A stretch of 64,000 nt of DNA from Pholis gunnellus (lineage: Eukaryota; Chordata; Actinopteri; Perciformes; Pholidae): the NCBI GenBank assembly GCA_910591455.2, contig OU342819.1, positions 3,442,501 through 3,506,500 on the forward strand. Reading direction: 5' to 3'. The translations under genes and the position numbers were made by a program. Positions 1 to 12,399 of this stretch are shown piece after piece. The notes below the pieces were generated by a model that worked only from the letters and a program-made list of their open reading frames with translations, made no database searches and was not told where the DNA came from. Numbering within the stretch: the first letter of the stretch is position 1; every line of letters begins with the position of its first letter.

Positions 1-979
1 AGACTATTTCGCCGGGAGGGGGAGGAGGGTGTGGGTTCTGGGAAACGGACCCTCAGTTAGCGGTTAACTGTACAGACTGCATTCAGCAAGCCAGAACCCC
101 AGCGCCGGTAATCACAGCGGGCTGGTGCTGGGTCTAACCAGGAGGCAACCTCCGGTTCTAAAATACGAAGCCAATGCAGGAGTGCCTTAAACTTGCATTC
201 TCTCTAGTGTCCACCAGGGGGCGACTCCTCTGATTATATAGAAGTCTATGAGAAAATGACTCTACTTCTCTCTTGATTTATTACCTCAGTAAACATTGTA
301 AACATGAGTTTATGGTCTCAATCTCTAGTTTCAAGTCTTCTTCAATACAGCATGATGTTCATTTAGTAAACTATGGTCCATTTAGAGTCAAATAGACCAT
401 AAAGCAGGGGATGCTTTAGGGCGGGGCTACCTCGTGATTGACAGGTTGCTACCGCTACCAGAGCTGGATTCGGCATCTCTACCAAGTTGTCACTCCTCCG
501 CAGTCCAAATATGGTAACTTCCGTTCACTGGTTGCTAAAAAGATGGCCAAAATGGCGACTTGACGAAAATGCCGATCTCAAGGCTTCTAAATGGCAGTCT
601 ACTAACCAACGCGTGACATCACAACAACTACGGCAACTTCTTCTCTATGTGTCTAAACTGTGTTACGACTGCAAAAGAAAGGTTGCTGATTCGGTTGGGT
701 TTTGGAACAAACTATCAAAACGTGCACAGACCCCAGTTAGTAACACAGTAAACACAATACAGGCCGATGCCACAGGTGACGATTATAAGATGGTGTTGTT
801 TTGATCGGCTTTTGGAGTTTTAGCAGATTGGTTGAATTTTTGTATGTTATTGCTCTGCTGTTAATACTTGTCTTTTTCCTTTCTGTAAATTTAGATTGAA
901 TGGACACAGTAGTGGAGGTGAAATGCTGCCCCCTATCTGTTTGGAGCATGTGTCCACATCTTACACATTGCACCTTTAA
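1..979. repeat. Teleost interspersed repeat, possibly TTAA-type
   Basis: The stretch reads like an interspersed element common in percomorph genomes. It contains a block around 200-480 (a CACCAGGGGGCGA motif, then a long AT-rich segment and a GGGCGGGGC box) and ends near 976-979 with GCACCTTTAA, which provides a TTAA border. The left edge is cut by the window start. The 105-codon open frame at 487-804 has no recognisable domain and is probably repeat-derived. The family assignment is from memory of similar fish sequences and was not searched. Confidence 0.5.
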
Positions 980-2587
980 AACTTCTCAGGACAGTTAATA
1001 TAAAACAAACTTTTGTTTACACTAAATAAATGATTTACTGGAGAACTTGGTGGATATTTCTTTAGTTATATAAGGATTATTGTACTGGATATAGGTACAT
1101 CCAGCTATTTAATGACACAAGAAATAAAAATGATAGAAACTGAAGCTTAATCTCCATATTAAGCAAAATATGGTTGAAAATATAGAGGTTATTTATCAAT
1201 ACAGGCTTAGTCTTTTGTTTTATTTTGTTTTCTCCTCTTGACTCTAACATATTTGGATTCTGTATGTTTCTCTCAATAAAAAGCAGTTTGTGATTCAGAC
1301 AACATTAGCTATTTAGCATTCTTTAATAAAAAGGTAGCGTGGCAGTGCAGTGAGGAGGAGGAGGAGGAGGAGGATGGGCAGAGAGGAGGAAGGGCCCTGA
1401 AAAGTGATCATCCTCCTCCTCAGTACAGCAAGAGCTAAGTTTAGCGCTTATGTCATTTAGATAAATAATTTAGGTGATGAGTGTGTGTGTGAAGAAACAT
1501 GCGTACACACACGTCCTGTCAGTCTGCAACAGAAATCTATATTTACAGTATTTTTGTGCAAAAGGTTTTGTCACAGTGGGTTTATTCAGCATTTGCCTCA
1601 ATAGACAATTTATGAGCAAATAAGTAAATTAAATAGAGAAATTGGATATAAAATGAATTACAATTCACAAAATGGAATTCATGAATAATTCTTTAGAAGT
1701 GTAAGAAAATGATTCTACATGATGCATTTTATTTTATTTTTGTGTCTGCTCAGCATTATTTTTTCCATGATCTGACTTCATTTTTGAATACAGATGAACT
1801 TCTCTGAACTATGATCCTCTAAATGTTTCACTACAGAGGTCGTGTGTGATTAGTAATAGTAGGTAGAAGTCATCAGCCACCTGCTCTATCCTCCATTAAA
1901 AAAGCAGTCCAGTGAGATTATTATCAGATTATCAACTGAAGATCACAATTCAAAGACTTTAGCACAAACAAGGTAAAAGAAAAATAAAGGAAACTACTTT
2001 TTATTGAGGTAAAATAAGTGCAGAGATAACAGTAAGCTATTAATAATGCAGAATGGATTCATTACACATTTGTCTACATCTCAATTTCCTTCTGCATCGT
2101 ATGTGTTCATTTCATCCATTTTTAAAATGTAATGATTGAATTTATAAATGAATGGCATTTGTTACAACTTTCTTTTTGAATGTTTCTTTCATTCATCTGG
2201 GTGAAGGTTTCAGTCAGAGTGCGATGAAGTGTCCGCTACATCAGAATATGATTAAATGTGTACTATATTTAATGTTTATTACTTAAACACCACAACTCAC
2301 ACAAGATCTCGTGAATGCTGATAACATATGTGTGAAAGAAAGAAAGAAAGGGTTTTCAGAAATATTAATTTATTACTTTTTTAAACTTGATTACATTTCT
2401 CAAAAAGAACAGGTCTTTATGTGGAGGATTCAGTAAACCTTGTCATGGCTTCTACAGCTATGTTCCTATAAACAGCATTGTATGCTTCAGGTTTTGTGCA
2501 CACATGCAGGTCCAGACGCAGACATAGATAGTGAGATTTCCCTGAACAGCCAGGTTTCCGAAACACTTAATATCTTCAAACTGAACT
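980..2587. other. AT-rich intergenic sequence, no gene seen
   Basis: No coding exon is supported here. The stretch holds a short (GAG)n purine run near 1350-1373, a CTCCTCCTC run near 1411, and a few AAAG/AGAA repeats near 2335-2350. The 115-codon open frame at 2440-2787 is antisense to the lectin remnant that follows. Confidence 0.5.
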
Positions 2588-2900
2588 TTATGGTCTTGTT
2601 CCACAGACGAAAGGAAGCCGTTTTTCACAGTTCGCATCATTCCAGAGTAGGTCCGCTAACAAGGAGACAAGAGAGAAAGGTCACATTTCAAATCCGGATT
2701 TTAAATCTTTCACTGGTTTGTCTAAGAACTGTAAGAAAGAAATGTATTCGAGAACAGAGAAAAGATCCATTTTACCATCGCGGTTGATTTCCAGGCACCT
2801 CTCATTGCCGTAAAGATTGTTGGGCTGTCCTGTGCCCCAAAGCTGGAAATGAAACGCTGATCCATCGCTCCAGATTATATGTCCGATGGAAAGCTCTTGC
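2588..2900 (-). pseudogene. C-type lectin remnant, last two CTLD exons
   Basis: Two minus-strand exons match the last two exons of the intact lectin gene 1.3 kb away. The upstream exon (about 2776-2900) encodes IIWSDGSAFHF, then GQPNN and ERCLEIN, and ends at a GT donor in phase 1. The last exon (2588-2655) encodes DLLWNDANCEKR followed by PFVCGTRP and a stop, which is nearly the same ending as the neighbour. Residues QPN and WND occupy the calcium/sugar positions. Before the WSDG segment I find no clean acceptor. The upstream sequence to about 3115 reads as unrelated open frame, and no WIGG exon, signal peptide or first CTLD half was found. I read it as a truncated copy or pseudogene; a diverged live gene with missed exons is possible. 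Confidence 0.7.
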
Positions 2901-3410
2901 AGCCTTCACCTCATTTAGCCTTTGAGCTAGCCGCTCGTGTTGCTTCGCCTCCCAAGACTTAACAAACGTCCTTTTTGTTTTTCGTTCATCTGGTTCTTTG
3001 CCAGTTGAATCAATGTGCACATTAGTTTGTGATGTTGATTAGTCGAGCTTTTCACCCACATAACTTGCTTTGGTTCACCATTGTCTCTAAAAACAGAATG
3101 CCTAGAACACACCGGTAAACGCTTCGAAGCACGTGCAGCGTTTGTCTTGTTCCGCTTCTGACTGAAAGCAGAGATATTTAAATATCACTAATGCTACAAA
3201 TATTGAAAAATGTAGCTTATTTATTTTGGCTGACTTTTATTAAAAATGTGTTAAAACTAAAAGGGCAACAACCGATTGGCAATTTCTCCAAATGGTTGCC
3301 ACTCAGAGCGGTCTCTCTCTCAGAGTATCAGAGTCACAGTGGAGGAGGTTGAGACACAGGATTAGTTAGACAGACGCTCCATCTGAAATGTAATGCTGCT
3401 GAACCGTATA

Positions 3411-3490
3411 AGGCAAGGCAGCTTTATTTATATCACTCATTTAGAACACTAAGGGCTTTACGCATTCAAAGAAAAGAATTACAATGACAT
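3411..3490. repeat. Fragment of a common fish interspersed repeat
   Basis: The motif AAGGCAGCTTTATTTATAT, followed by a degenerate 'aagggctttacgcattcaaag' type tail, resembles a dispersed element very frequent in teleost genomes. Only a short piece is present, about 280 bp before the lectin TATA box. Confidence 0.5.
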
Positions 3491-3767
3491 TTCAAAAACT
3501 ATTTTTTTTTAAACCCACTATCGAGTAAATTCGATTATTCTTTTTTAATTAGGTGAACAAAAATCGAATACATAAAATGAAATAAAATGAAAATGGAATC
3601 GACCACAGCTAGTCATAGTGCAGTAATAAGTACAAAGTAAAAAACTTATTGGAGGGAAGACAAAAGGGCTTTATCCTCACCTTGCAAAGATTAGACAAAA
3701 GAGATCAAACTCCAATCAGTCAATAAATGTTTATCTAGAGGCACAGACTATTTCCTTGTTCTCGGTG

Positions 3768-3775
3768 TATATAAA
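3768..3775 (+). promoter_or_regulatory. TATA box of the lectin gene
   Basis: TATATAAA lies about 160 bp before the lectin start codon. A likely short 5' UTR exon follows (about 3800-3829, ending GGCAG before a GTGAAA donor) and would splice to an acceptor at 3921-3922, 14 bp before the ATG. The transcription start and the UTR intron are inferred from consensus only. Confidence 0.6.
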
Positions 3776-3936
3776 GCGCTCTGCAGCTTTCAAGATCCTG
3801 CAGACACAGCTGAGAGGTTACTGAGGCAGGTGAAACTTTTCATTTGGACTTCTGCATAAATAACTGCATATTCAGAAGCTGTGAGCTGTCAGTGATTTTG
3901 AGTTCTCTGACTTGCATCGCAGCATCACTGTAAACA

Positions 3937-5215
3937 ATGAGGACCATCTTTCTTCTTTGCGCCGTCTTCTCTCTGAGCATCGCAGCGGGTGAGACCAAAC
4001 ACTGAGCACATCACCTGTTTTCAGTCTCCAGATGTACATGATTAAAATCTGATTTCTACATTCTCAAAAGCCATCACTGTTGCAGAATAAAAATCTTTTG
4101 ATTTCGATTTTGACACTAGAGAATGGTACACTTTGTCATCCTAATATCCACGTGAATTCTAGAAAAACTAGCTTTTTGTCAGCTGTAATTTTTTCCCCCC
4201 ACGATAGTGCCTGTAGATGAGGTGGCAGCTGCTCCGGAGAAGCATCTAGGTCAGAGAAGAAACTGCAACACCTTTCCAGGAAGATTTCCTGAGACTAAAT
4301 GTAATTTAGGAGCCAGTCTGTGATCTTCAGTCAATTCAATGTTGTGCTTTCTACCAGATGAGGAATGGCCGGTCCAGATGTTGGACAGGGCAGGAGAGAA
4401 GGAGCCGCAACCTGAGGAGGAAGTCGGAGAAGAGATGCCCGGTGATGTCTTGAAGAGCAGCTGTCCGTCCGGCTGGTCCAAGTTTGGATCCAGATGTTTC
4501 ATTTACATTCACAGAGAGATGCCCTGGGTGGATGCAGAGGTAGAGGACTTCATTCTCTCCCGGACGTTCACGTTTGAATCCAGTATATTTTTACATATGT
4601 ATATGAATGCATACAAAGTTGTTTCTCACTTCTTTTACAGAAATATTGTGTGGGTAAAGGCGCAAACCTCGCGTCCATCCACAACCGAGGAGAGTACCAG
4701 TTCATCCAGGAGGTCGTGAGGGGGACAACTGGTCGGTTTCCAGAGGCCTGGATCGGCGGCACTGATGCTGTTAAGGTAGAGAACAAAATCAAATTCTGGA
4801 CGGATTGAGTTTAAGATCAAGGACCTGTTTTAACTGGAGAAGGAAGTGTTGCTAATCCAATCTGTTCCTTCTAACCGAACCTTGAATAGTCTCTGTCTTT
4901 GCTGCGTTTGACAGTGATTCATTCTGTCTGCTTTTACAGGACTACGTTTGGCTGTGGAGCGACGGCTCAGGGTTTCATTTCCAGGACTGGGGCATAGCTG
5001 AGCCTGACAACAATTACAACAGGGAGAAATGTGTTGTGATGAACCTATCAGGTAAAGCTGCGTGAAATAAACTCACTCTTGGCGGGAAAAAAATGTAACT
5101 TCTAAAATACTGATTGTACCTTCCCCGTCTCATCTGCCTCTTAGATTACCTCCTCTGGGGGGATGTGAGCTGTGAGCTGAGACGTCCCTTCGTCTGCGGA
5201 ACAAGACCACTTTAA
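3937..5215 (+). CDS. Secreted fish C-type lectin (ladderlectin-like)
   Basis: Six coding exons: 3937-3988, 4208-4249, 4358-4539, 4641-4775, 4940-5051 and 5145-5215. All have GT-AG borders, phases match, and they give 197 residues. The first 17 or so residues (MRTIFLLCAVFSLSIAA) are a signal peptide. Exons 2 and 3 add an acidic linker of about 55 residues. A long-form C-type lectin domain follows, with six cysteines, a WIGG core motif, and CGTRPL at the end. The sugar/calcium positions read EPD and WGD rather than the usual EPN or QPD and WND, so calcium-dependent sugar binding may be altered. Fish proteins of this shape (ladderlectin, type II antifreeze relatives) are secreted and bind microbial or other glycans. 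A TATA box lies at 3768 and AATAAA at 5339. The paralogous remnant at 2588-2900 points the other way, suggesting a local lectin cluster. The family is well supported; the exact orthologue is not. Confidence 0.9.
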
Positions 5216-5338
5216 ATACGACGAATGCAGGAAACCTTATTGCTTCTGTTGGTGGAAAATGCGCGCGATCATTTTAATCTTTAATTTGTACTTTTAGTTG
5301 GGATGGAGGGTGCAGAAGACACTGGATCCCACGAATAC

Positions 5339-5344
5339 AATAAA
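5339..5344 (+). terminator. Poly(A) signal of the lectin gene
   Basis: AATAAA lies 124 bp after the lectin stop codon, and a second AATAAA-like motif follows within 20 bp. Cleavage here would give a compact 3' UTR. Confidence 0.6.
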
Positions 5345-6280
5345 ATACAAAACAATAAAAAAATTGTAATCACTTGAAAAATAATGTTGTCTGCCCAAAG
5401 TGATATTTGTGATTTTGACAAACATCTAATGTCTTTTTTCATTTCACAGTGGCAATGTTCAGTGTGTTGTATATCAAATTAATAATTAAATTCTGTAATG
5501 AAAATATTATTCCAATGATGATTTATTTGTCCATTTTTATGAACTAAAGTGACATGTTAACCTGTTCTCAGTGTGGAGGACAGAGTGAGATGGCGAACCA
5601 CATTTGTCGTTTGCCTAGGGAACGTAAATATGTTCTATAAAACCTCACAGTGAAACCATCACTCAGTAATTAAAGTATGTTGAGAAAACGGGGCTGAAAT
5701 ATGCTGAGATTTCAGATTATATACACTTCAATCATTACTGATCCTAATAACCCCCCACACATGCATGTGTTTACTTGTTGATTCAGTTAATTGTGAAAAT
5801 GTAACAATGGATGCTAAAAGGTGAAGTGGCCCGCTGAGACTGAGACTGATTATACATCATTATATAAACCCTCTTAAGAGTTAAAGGTCAGCTTCAACCA
5901 TTTCTAAAGATAATTAAAATGTCCCATACCAGCTCCATTCACCTCCACGTAAATTGTGTTTCCATTTGAAGACTACCTCTTAAACTGTAAAAGGACTCAT
6001 TACAGTTTTAAGTAAAACAGTACCACTCTTTAATTTGACCCATTAGACTTAACAAGAGTTGGTATAAAATGAAGCTGTAGCTTTATACATGAAGGGACAT
6101 TTCAGGAAATGAAATGTAAGCTATGTCATGTTGGTACACTTTGGTGCCGGGCAGTATGCCAGCTAACCTCTGAGGCGCTGCAGTTTGGCTCCAGCCCTGC
6201 TGGTGGCGCTGCCTGTTCTGTGGTACGTTTTAACTGGATGGCACGTTTAAAAGCCTTCTTTGAAATTTCTTCCGGATTTC
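5345..6280. other. Intergenic spacer between lectin and znf706
   Basis: AT-rich sequence without a supported exon. The 63-codon open frame at 6109-6300 shows no domain and runs into the presumed znf706 promoter region. Confidence 0.45.
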
Positions 6281-6325
6281 AAAAAAGAGACCGACAATAA
6301 AGCAAAGAGAGTCTAACCTCGAAGG
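6281..6325 (+). promoter_or_regulatory. Possible non-coding first exon of znf706
   Basis: A candidate donor (CTCGAAG followed by GTAAAT at about 6326) ends a stretch after a comparatively GC-rich segment near 6150-6240. The first coding exon at 8415 begins with an acceptor and 16 nt of 5' UTR before the ATG, so an upstream untranslated exon must exist. This is the best candidate by eye, but it is not proven. Confidence 0.3.
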
Positions 6326-7068
6326 TAAATCCTCCTAAAAACGAATACTTCTATCAATATTCAACAGTTGCGAATTACTACGGGGTTATCTACCAGTGAT
6401 TTGTATTCGAAACTGTTTTCTTTATACTCTCACAACATTGTATTGCGTCGTAACTCGGAGTCACAAGCACTCTTAGCTTCTCTAGCTAGTTTAGCTAACC
6501 GTGTTAGCAAGGCGGTGCCGGTTGAGGAAAGGCCTGTTTGGACGATGCTAACAAGCTAGCTAGTCGTTTTAAACAAGTTATATTTAGTAAAGTCGTCCTA
6601 TAACAACTGAGTAATTAACGCTAACGCCTACGAATAAGAGTAAATAACGTTGGTATGTTGCTGGACCAATTCCATAATTAAAGGGAAACGTCATGTTAAC
6701 GATGTTTTAGCTTGATAGTTAACATGGACAACCGCTAGCTAGCGTAACAAGTTGAAGTCCCTGATTTTGTAAATCGTCGGTAACAGCCTTTCAGCCAGAC
6801 ATCAACTTACTCTAATTGTGTTATTAAAGAACGTAATTGATTAAGCTAGCTTTAAGCATTTCAAAGATAACGTTAAGGCTAATGTTAGCTTGTTTGGTGT
6901 TTCTCTCTAGCTCACGTGTGCCCTGACTTTGGGTGAACAATGTTACCATATGAAGGAAAATAAATACTCCATATAAGTGAAATGAAGATTATGTTATATC
7001 ATAATTACATTTAAACAATACGGGAAGGAGGCGCTTACATTGATACACAAATAAATAAACAAGTTGCT

Positions 7069-7080
<12 letters not shown>

Positions 7081-7108
<28 letters not shown>
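7081..7108. repeat. (TA)14 microsatellite
   Basis: A pure TA dinucleotide run in the presumed first intron of znf706. The rest of the interval 6330-8410 is AT-rich intron with no exon that I can support. Confidence 0.9.
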
Positions 7109-7110
<2 letters not shown>

Positions 7111-8430
7111 AGCTAACAGCTGTTTGTAATAACCTAATCTACAAACCTACAAATTGAGGTACGAAATGCACAGTCTTGTCAATTAATTAGGTCCACGTGG
7201 TTTAAACTACTACAGTTTGGTATAACAGTCCTGCTATAAATCCCTCGCTCATGAAAGTATTAATGTTCAGTTTTTGTTGTTTCAGTTTTAGAGACGTATT
7301 TAATAGTTTTGATGATCATTTTTGGGGATGTCATTTGCGGTACTGTTGAGCTGTACAGTGTTATACTAAGAGACATGGCTTATATTTAGTTTACTCTCTT
7401 TGATATGTTGTGGACAAATGATCAAAAAAACATTAGTTTATTGCAAAAAAATATAATAAACAGCATGAGAACTGAAGCTGATAGACGGTTAATCCATTGA
7501 CTGGCGTAAAATGTGTAAGCATCTATTTTGTGAATTTATTATTTTTCAAGCAAAAACTTGAAATGTTAAAAATGGTATACTTGTGAGGATTTGCTACTGT
7601 GGATCAATTCCTCTCTAAAACAGATCCAACCAACAATAGACTCAGCATGTATAGCCTTGAACAAGATATAATTGATCTGTATTAGTTAAGTGTACATGAA
7701 GGGACTATGCCTTCCGTTCATGATATTAGACTAAATTTAATCTGGAATTGGATTTTTCTTTTCTTGATAAGTTATATGATCTTCTGCACCATTTAAACTG
7801 CTTTGGTCTAATGAACAGCGAGTGTCTACTTAACCAAATCTAAATAGTATCGCTAGCAGTATGTGGACATTATGTTATGTGACTGTTTTACATCTCATTC
7901 TAAAAGCATGGGCGGTACAACCTAATATATCAGCCTCCTGTCTTCTTTGAAGGCCCTCTGTCCACATTGTGTAACCGGGCAGCAATTATGTGCTACCATT
8001 CAGACACATAAGCATTAGTGATGTCCAACACTGATGTTTGATTATCAGGCCTGACCTGAAGTCTGTGTAGGCCAGTCCAGTATTTCCAGAGTCTTCCACA
8101 AAGTTGTCTAAATGTAATTGTCGGTGTATGCACTAACATTATGATTTCCCTGCCTGGAACTATTCAAATTAGTATCTTTTGATATGTAGACGTTATAGTG
8201 TCCATCTTGTATAACTGTTTTGTTTTTTTGACTGCTGTGTCAGTTCACACTCGTTGGACCAGCTTATCACACCCTAAACGTACCTGCTGCTAGTGAGTTT
8301 CCACCCTGCAGTTGGGTATAACCTTATCTATCGAGTTGTGAGCAACAGAAGCTGTGATCTACGATCTTGGCCATAATAGTAATCTGTGGTCTCTTTATTT
8401 TATTATTCCTGCAGGTCAAAGTTGAGGGCC

Positions 8431-9796
8431 ATGGCTCGTGGGCATCAGAAGATACAGTCTCAGCAGAAGAACGCAAAGAAAGCAGCAGAGAAGAAGAAAG
8501 GCATGGCCGCTGACCAGAAGACTGCAGCGAAGGCCGCACTGGTCCACACCTGCCCCGTCTGCCGGGTGAGTACAGTACCTGCTGCTGACTGTGATCTGAT
8601 TTAGTTGTAGAATTATTATTTTTTTGGTGCTTTGCTATGGTAACCATGGTAATCAGATTAAGTGAATGGTTAGATTGAACTATTGCCATAAGCAGAATTG
8701 TTGGGTCTACGCAGGAGAAGAACAATAAAGCTTAATGAATGAAGAAAATCCCACAATAATCCTGCTGCGGTGCATTATATGCTGTAAATGAAGCTCCCGA
8801 TTATGTTGTCGCTGCATCGATGCGCCGTAATAATTTCCACACCTCTAAACCAGGTACAGTTGTCTGTTTCGTCTCATGTTTTTATACTCAAACATAGAAA
8901 CACAAAGATACTGTAATACTTAACCACAAAGATATTTATTTCTTTCCCAAAATACTGTATCCATCTCAACAGTCTGATGTGTAAAGTGTTCTACATGTGT
9001 AGTGTTTTACATACAAAGCAAACAATACAAAATTGTAGTGTATCCAGTAAAACCGGATGAGGCTGTTTGGGTTTAGCCACAGCACCTCAACATCACAGGC
9101 ATTGTTCCTACTTCTCATAGATATTTGAAACGTCCTTTACAGCACCACAGTCCACTTTCAATACTGTACTGGTACAATAATGAGTAGATTCCTTACCGTA
9201 CCTACTGTGAACCTGCTCATTGTTAAACCAAAGTGACCCGAATGTCCTCAGAGATTATAGCTTTCCTATGTTCTTCCTCGCTCTTCTTCTTCTTCTCCTG
9301 GAGCTCACCTGGGGCCCTTTTATTGCTGAAGCTCTGGTTGCTTAATGAACAATTGTTCAATATGTGTTTGCCCGTGTGAGGAGTCAGAGTGGATAGTAGG
9401 GTAGTTAAGTTTAGCTTTTTGAAAGGCATTGTTTTCTATGTAAAATGTTCTTTTTGAAGATTGAGTCGAATTGTGTTTTGAACAAAATGTGGTTTAGAAC
9501 TACAATCTCAGTGTAAAGCAGGACATGTCATTGTATTTAAGCAGAGTTGGTTCATGACTTACAGGTTGTGGTCATTGGGTCTCATGTGTTAGTGAGTGTA
9601 TAATTGAGAAAAAAACTATATTAAATGAAATAAAATGTCAGTTCTAATTTGTTGCCACAAGATAAAATAAATTGAAACCATGATTCTGTTGTTTTTTCAG
9701 ACCCAGATGCCCGACCCCAAAACCTTTAAGCAGCACTTTGAGAGCAAACACCCCAAGTCCCCCATGCCCCCTGAGCTGGTGGATGTTCAGGCATGA
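8431..9796 (+). CDS. znf706: Zinc finger protein 706
   Basis: Two coding exons (8431-8565 and 9701-9796) encode 76 residues, the normal length for this vertebrate protein. Exon 1 starts MARGHQKIQSQQKNAKKAAE, continues with the lysine/alanine-rich stretch of a 4F5/SERF-like N-terminus, and ends with HTCPVCR, the cysteine half of a single C2H2 finger. Exon 2 supplies the histidine half (FKQHFESKHPK) and the tail MPPELVDVQA. The start is certain from the conserved MARG opening. In mammals ZNF706 is a small nuclear or cytoplasmic factor linked to repression of Klf4 and exit from stem-cell self-renewal, and its basic half resembles modifiers of protein aggregation. A donor at 9823 in the 3' UTR suggests the message splices on to a UTR exon starting at 10391. 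It converges with bmp8a. Confidence 0.95.
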
Positions 9797-12205
9797 GGAT
9801 CTGCTGACTGGACCTGGACCTGGTAAGACCAAGTAGCAACGTTTTTTGTCTTACGGTCTTTTCAGACCAAATCTCTTAGCCGATCCTCTCCAAATCAGTA
9901 CCTTTCTTATTAGCAGTGCATTTCATTCCCGCAGCTCTTTTGATTTCTAGGAATTTCGAATGCTCATTAAAAACAAGCCAACCAATAAAATAATCACTTT
10001 TATTATGCACGGGAACTTACTTGAGTCTTGAGGAGTTGTATCATTATTCGCGATAACTAAACTGGACACACACTGCGCTGCTACGTTCACAGCTGTAACA
10101 TTACTGCTAATGACAGACTCGCGTCACACACTTGCTCTCTTTCTCTCGAACGTCCGCACATTCCATAACGTAATGTCACGAGCACCGTTTTAGATGTGAA
10201 AGGATGGAAATGATGAAACAGACGTGCCACGGGGATTAGAAAATAGGGCAATCAGCTAAGATATAGTGAAACAACTTCTACTGCTCGTGTCTATAAAACG
10301 GCTTTAAACAACTTTTCTACATTTTGTACAATGAACAAAAATAATTGTTTACCATAATTATGCCATAATACAAAAAACTCTTGCTTGCAGATACACAATG
10401 ACCACGGACTAAACGTTGAATCTCTGCGCCTGAAGGATGTTGAAGACGAACACTGTCAGTATTCATGGAGAAGCTGTTGGGATGGAGGGATGTGCTGTGT
10501 ACGTACATGTGTAAGAGAAAACAATGACGGGGGCACCAAGTACACCAGCACCCCACTTTTATATTTATTATGTACAACTACCTTGCTATTCCACATGGGG
10601 GAGGGGCCTGCTAACACTGGGAGATGTGCTGAGTCTGAAAAAATGGGAAGGGAAAAAAACTATTTTTGAATATGTTAGCTAGCTAGGAATCGATTTCACA
10701 TTTAAGACCCTAACTTTATATAAACCCTTTTACAAATTACAAACAATGATAAAGTGCGCGCACGCAGTTTGGCATCAGAAGTATGGAGGCGTGCACGAGC
10801 TTGTAGAGCTGTGTAAAGGCTTCAACCGCCACAAACGACTTTTCAGTTCTGTGTTTTTAAATGAGCACACAAGTGGCCCAATATTTAATGACCGGATATA
10901 TTCATGCATTTGTTGGAGAAACCTAACGAGTACGTACATACAAGTCCCTAGATACTTACAATAACATGTTGGTTACTACGAGCAGCCAGCTAACGCGGCC
11001 ACTTGTTGAACCGGCAGACCGGTTGTGATCCTGTAGAACTTGAGTCCGTTGTTGGAATATCAAACAAATGAACATGCAACCACCAGACACGTTGATGCTG
11101 TTAACAGTTGTAAATCAACGTTTGAAGCTTGTTAACTCGTCTGGAAGATGCCACTTCCATTGCCAAAATGCGCGCGCTTATGTTTGCTGACGTCGGCTGT
11201 AAAAGGGTCTATTTAATCACTCGTCTACAGTGGCTCTGCTGTTGAGTTCCTTGTAACTTTAAACATTTTATTTTCACTTGTAGAGGTAATTGCATGTCTC
11301 CTCATCAGTGCACACCCTCTATAGAAGATTATATTTGTCATGACCATTGGCCTATTAAAATGCTAAAATCTAATTTTGTATTTTTGTTGATGGGAAAATG
11401 TAGACTACTAGTGTCTCAAACTATTTCTGGAGATTCAGTTATTGTCCAACAAGACTCGAGAGCTTTGCCTCCTCTGTGCTGCTGCTCCACAGGTGTCCAC
11501 ACCCAGTAACACTTACAACAGTACCTCGCGTCAAACCACCCAGAAAGTCTCATAGTATGGTGTTTTGTTTCCTCCCAAATTATTCCACTTTGTTCTCCTC
11601 CGGTATGTTCCAACATAATCTTGGCAATAAAACCATCCACGTCCCACTTGAGTTAAATCAGGACATTGTTTATTTACACTATCGGCAGTCTGGTTGTTCG
11701 TAGTTTGAAGAAACTAATTGGCCCAAATGATTGAGTTAAAGAAATGTTCATTAACTGCCAAAATAATTAATCCCTGTTTTTGGTTCTTCATATATTCACT
11801 AACAGGCAGACACACAAATTTGCTTCCACTGTACCCGTTTCAATAAATTGAACAATGTATATAATGTTAGTGGTTTTCTCAGCTGATTGTGTACATGTTG
11901 AGATGAAAGATGTAATAAGTGTCTGCAGCAACACATCCAACCCATAGCTCAGACCTCGCCTCGTTTATTATGCTTAGAATGACTTTTTTTGCCGTATCAC
12001 ATTTATACAACCACTGTTTGATTACATTATTTACTAGAGCACAATGTAAAAATAGTTACCAGTTAAAGTCCTGCATCAAAATATACGTATGTAAAAGTAT
12101 GCCCGCTCATTGGATTGTAATGACTGACATGTTCATCTCTTTACAGCTGTTAGAGGTGGAACTACTTTGTCTTATACTTAATAAAATGCTGAGTAGTGCA
12201 AAACT
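9797..12205 (+). other. znf706: Probable spliced 3' UTR of znf706
   Basis: A consensus donor at 9823 (CTG before GTAAGA), 26 nt after the stop codon, and an acceptor TTGCTTGCAG ending at 10390 suggest a terminal untranslated exon from 10391. AATAAA hexamers at 11626, 11842 and 12180 offer alternative ends. The open frames inside are short, overlap on both strands and show no domain. The 3' UTR reading is inference. Confidence 0.45.
12180..12185 (+). terminator. Distal poly(A) signal candidate, znf706
   Basis: AATAAA about 2.4 kb after the znf706 stop. On the opposite strand, AATAAA lies at 12342-12347 and 12394-12399 for bmp8a, so the two transcripts would end within roughly 150-200 bp of each other. 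Confidence 0.4.
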
Positions 12206-12393
12206 TAAATACTCTTGAGACCCGAGGAGACATTTTCAAATGTTTGATAGTCCAAAAATTCACTTAACTAACCTTGCAGTATTTACACGGAGCTATTAGG
12301 GTTCTTAGTCCTTTTAAAAACATCATAAATCAAGATATCGTTTTATTAATTCAATTCTCTTCATAGACATGTTGCAACAATAGTGCTGTTTAA

Positions 12394-12399
12394 TTTATT
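12394..12399 (-). terminator. Poly(A) signal candidate of bmp8a
   Basis: AATAAA on the minus strand, 395 bp after the bmp8a stop codon. A second one lies at 12342-12347. Either would give a short 3' UTR converging on znf706. Confidence 0.45.

Noticed and set aside
487..804. 105-codon plus-strand open frame
   Set aside because: No domain and no splice or promoter context; it lies within a probable dispersed repeat.
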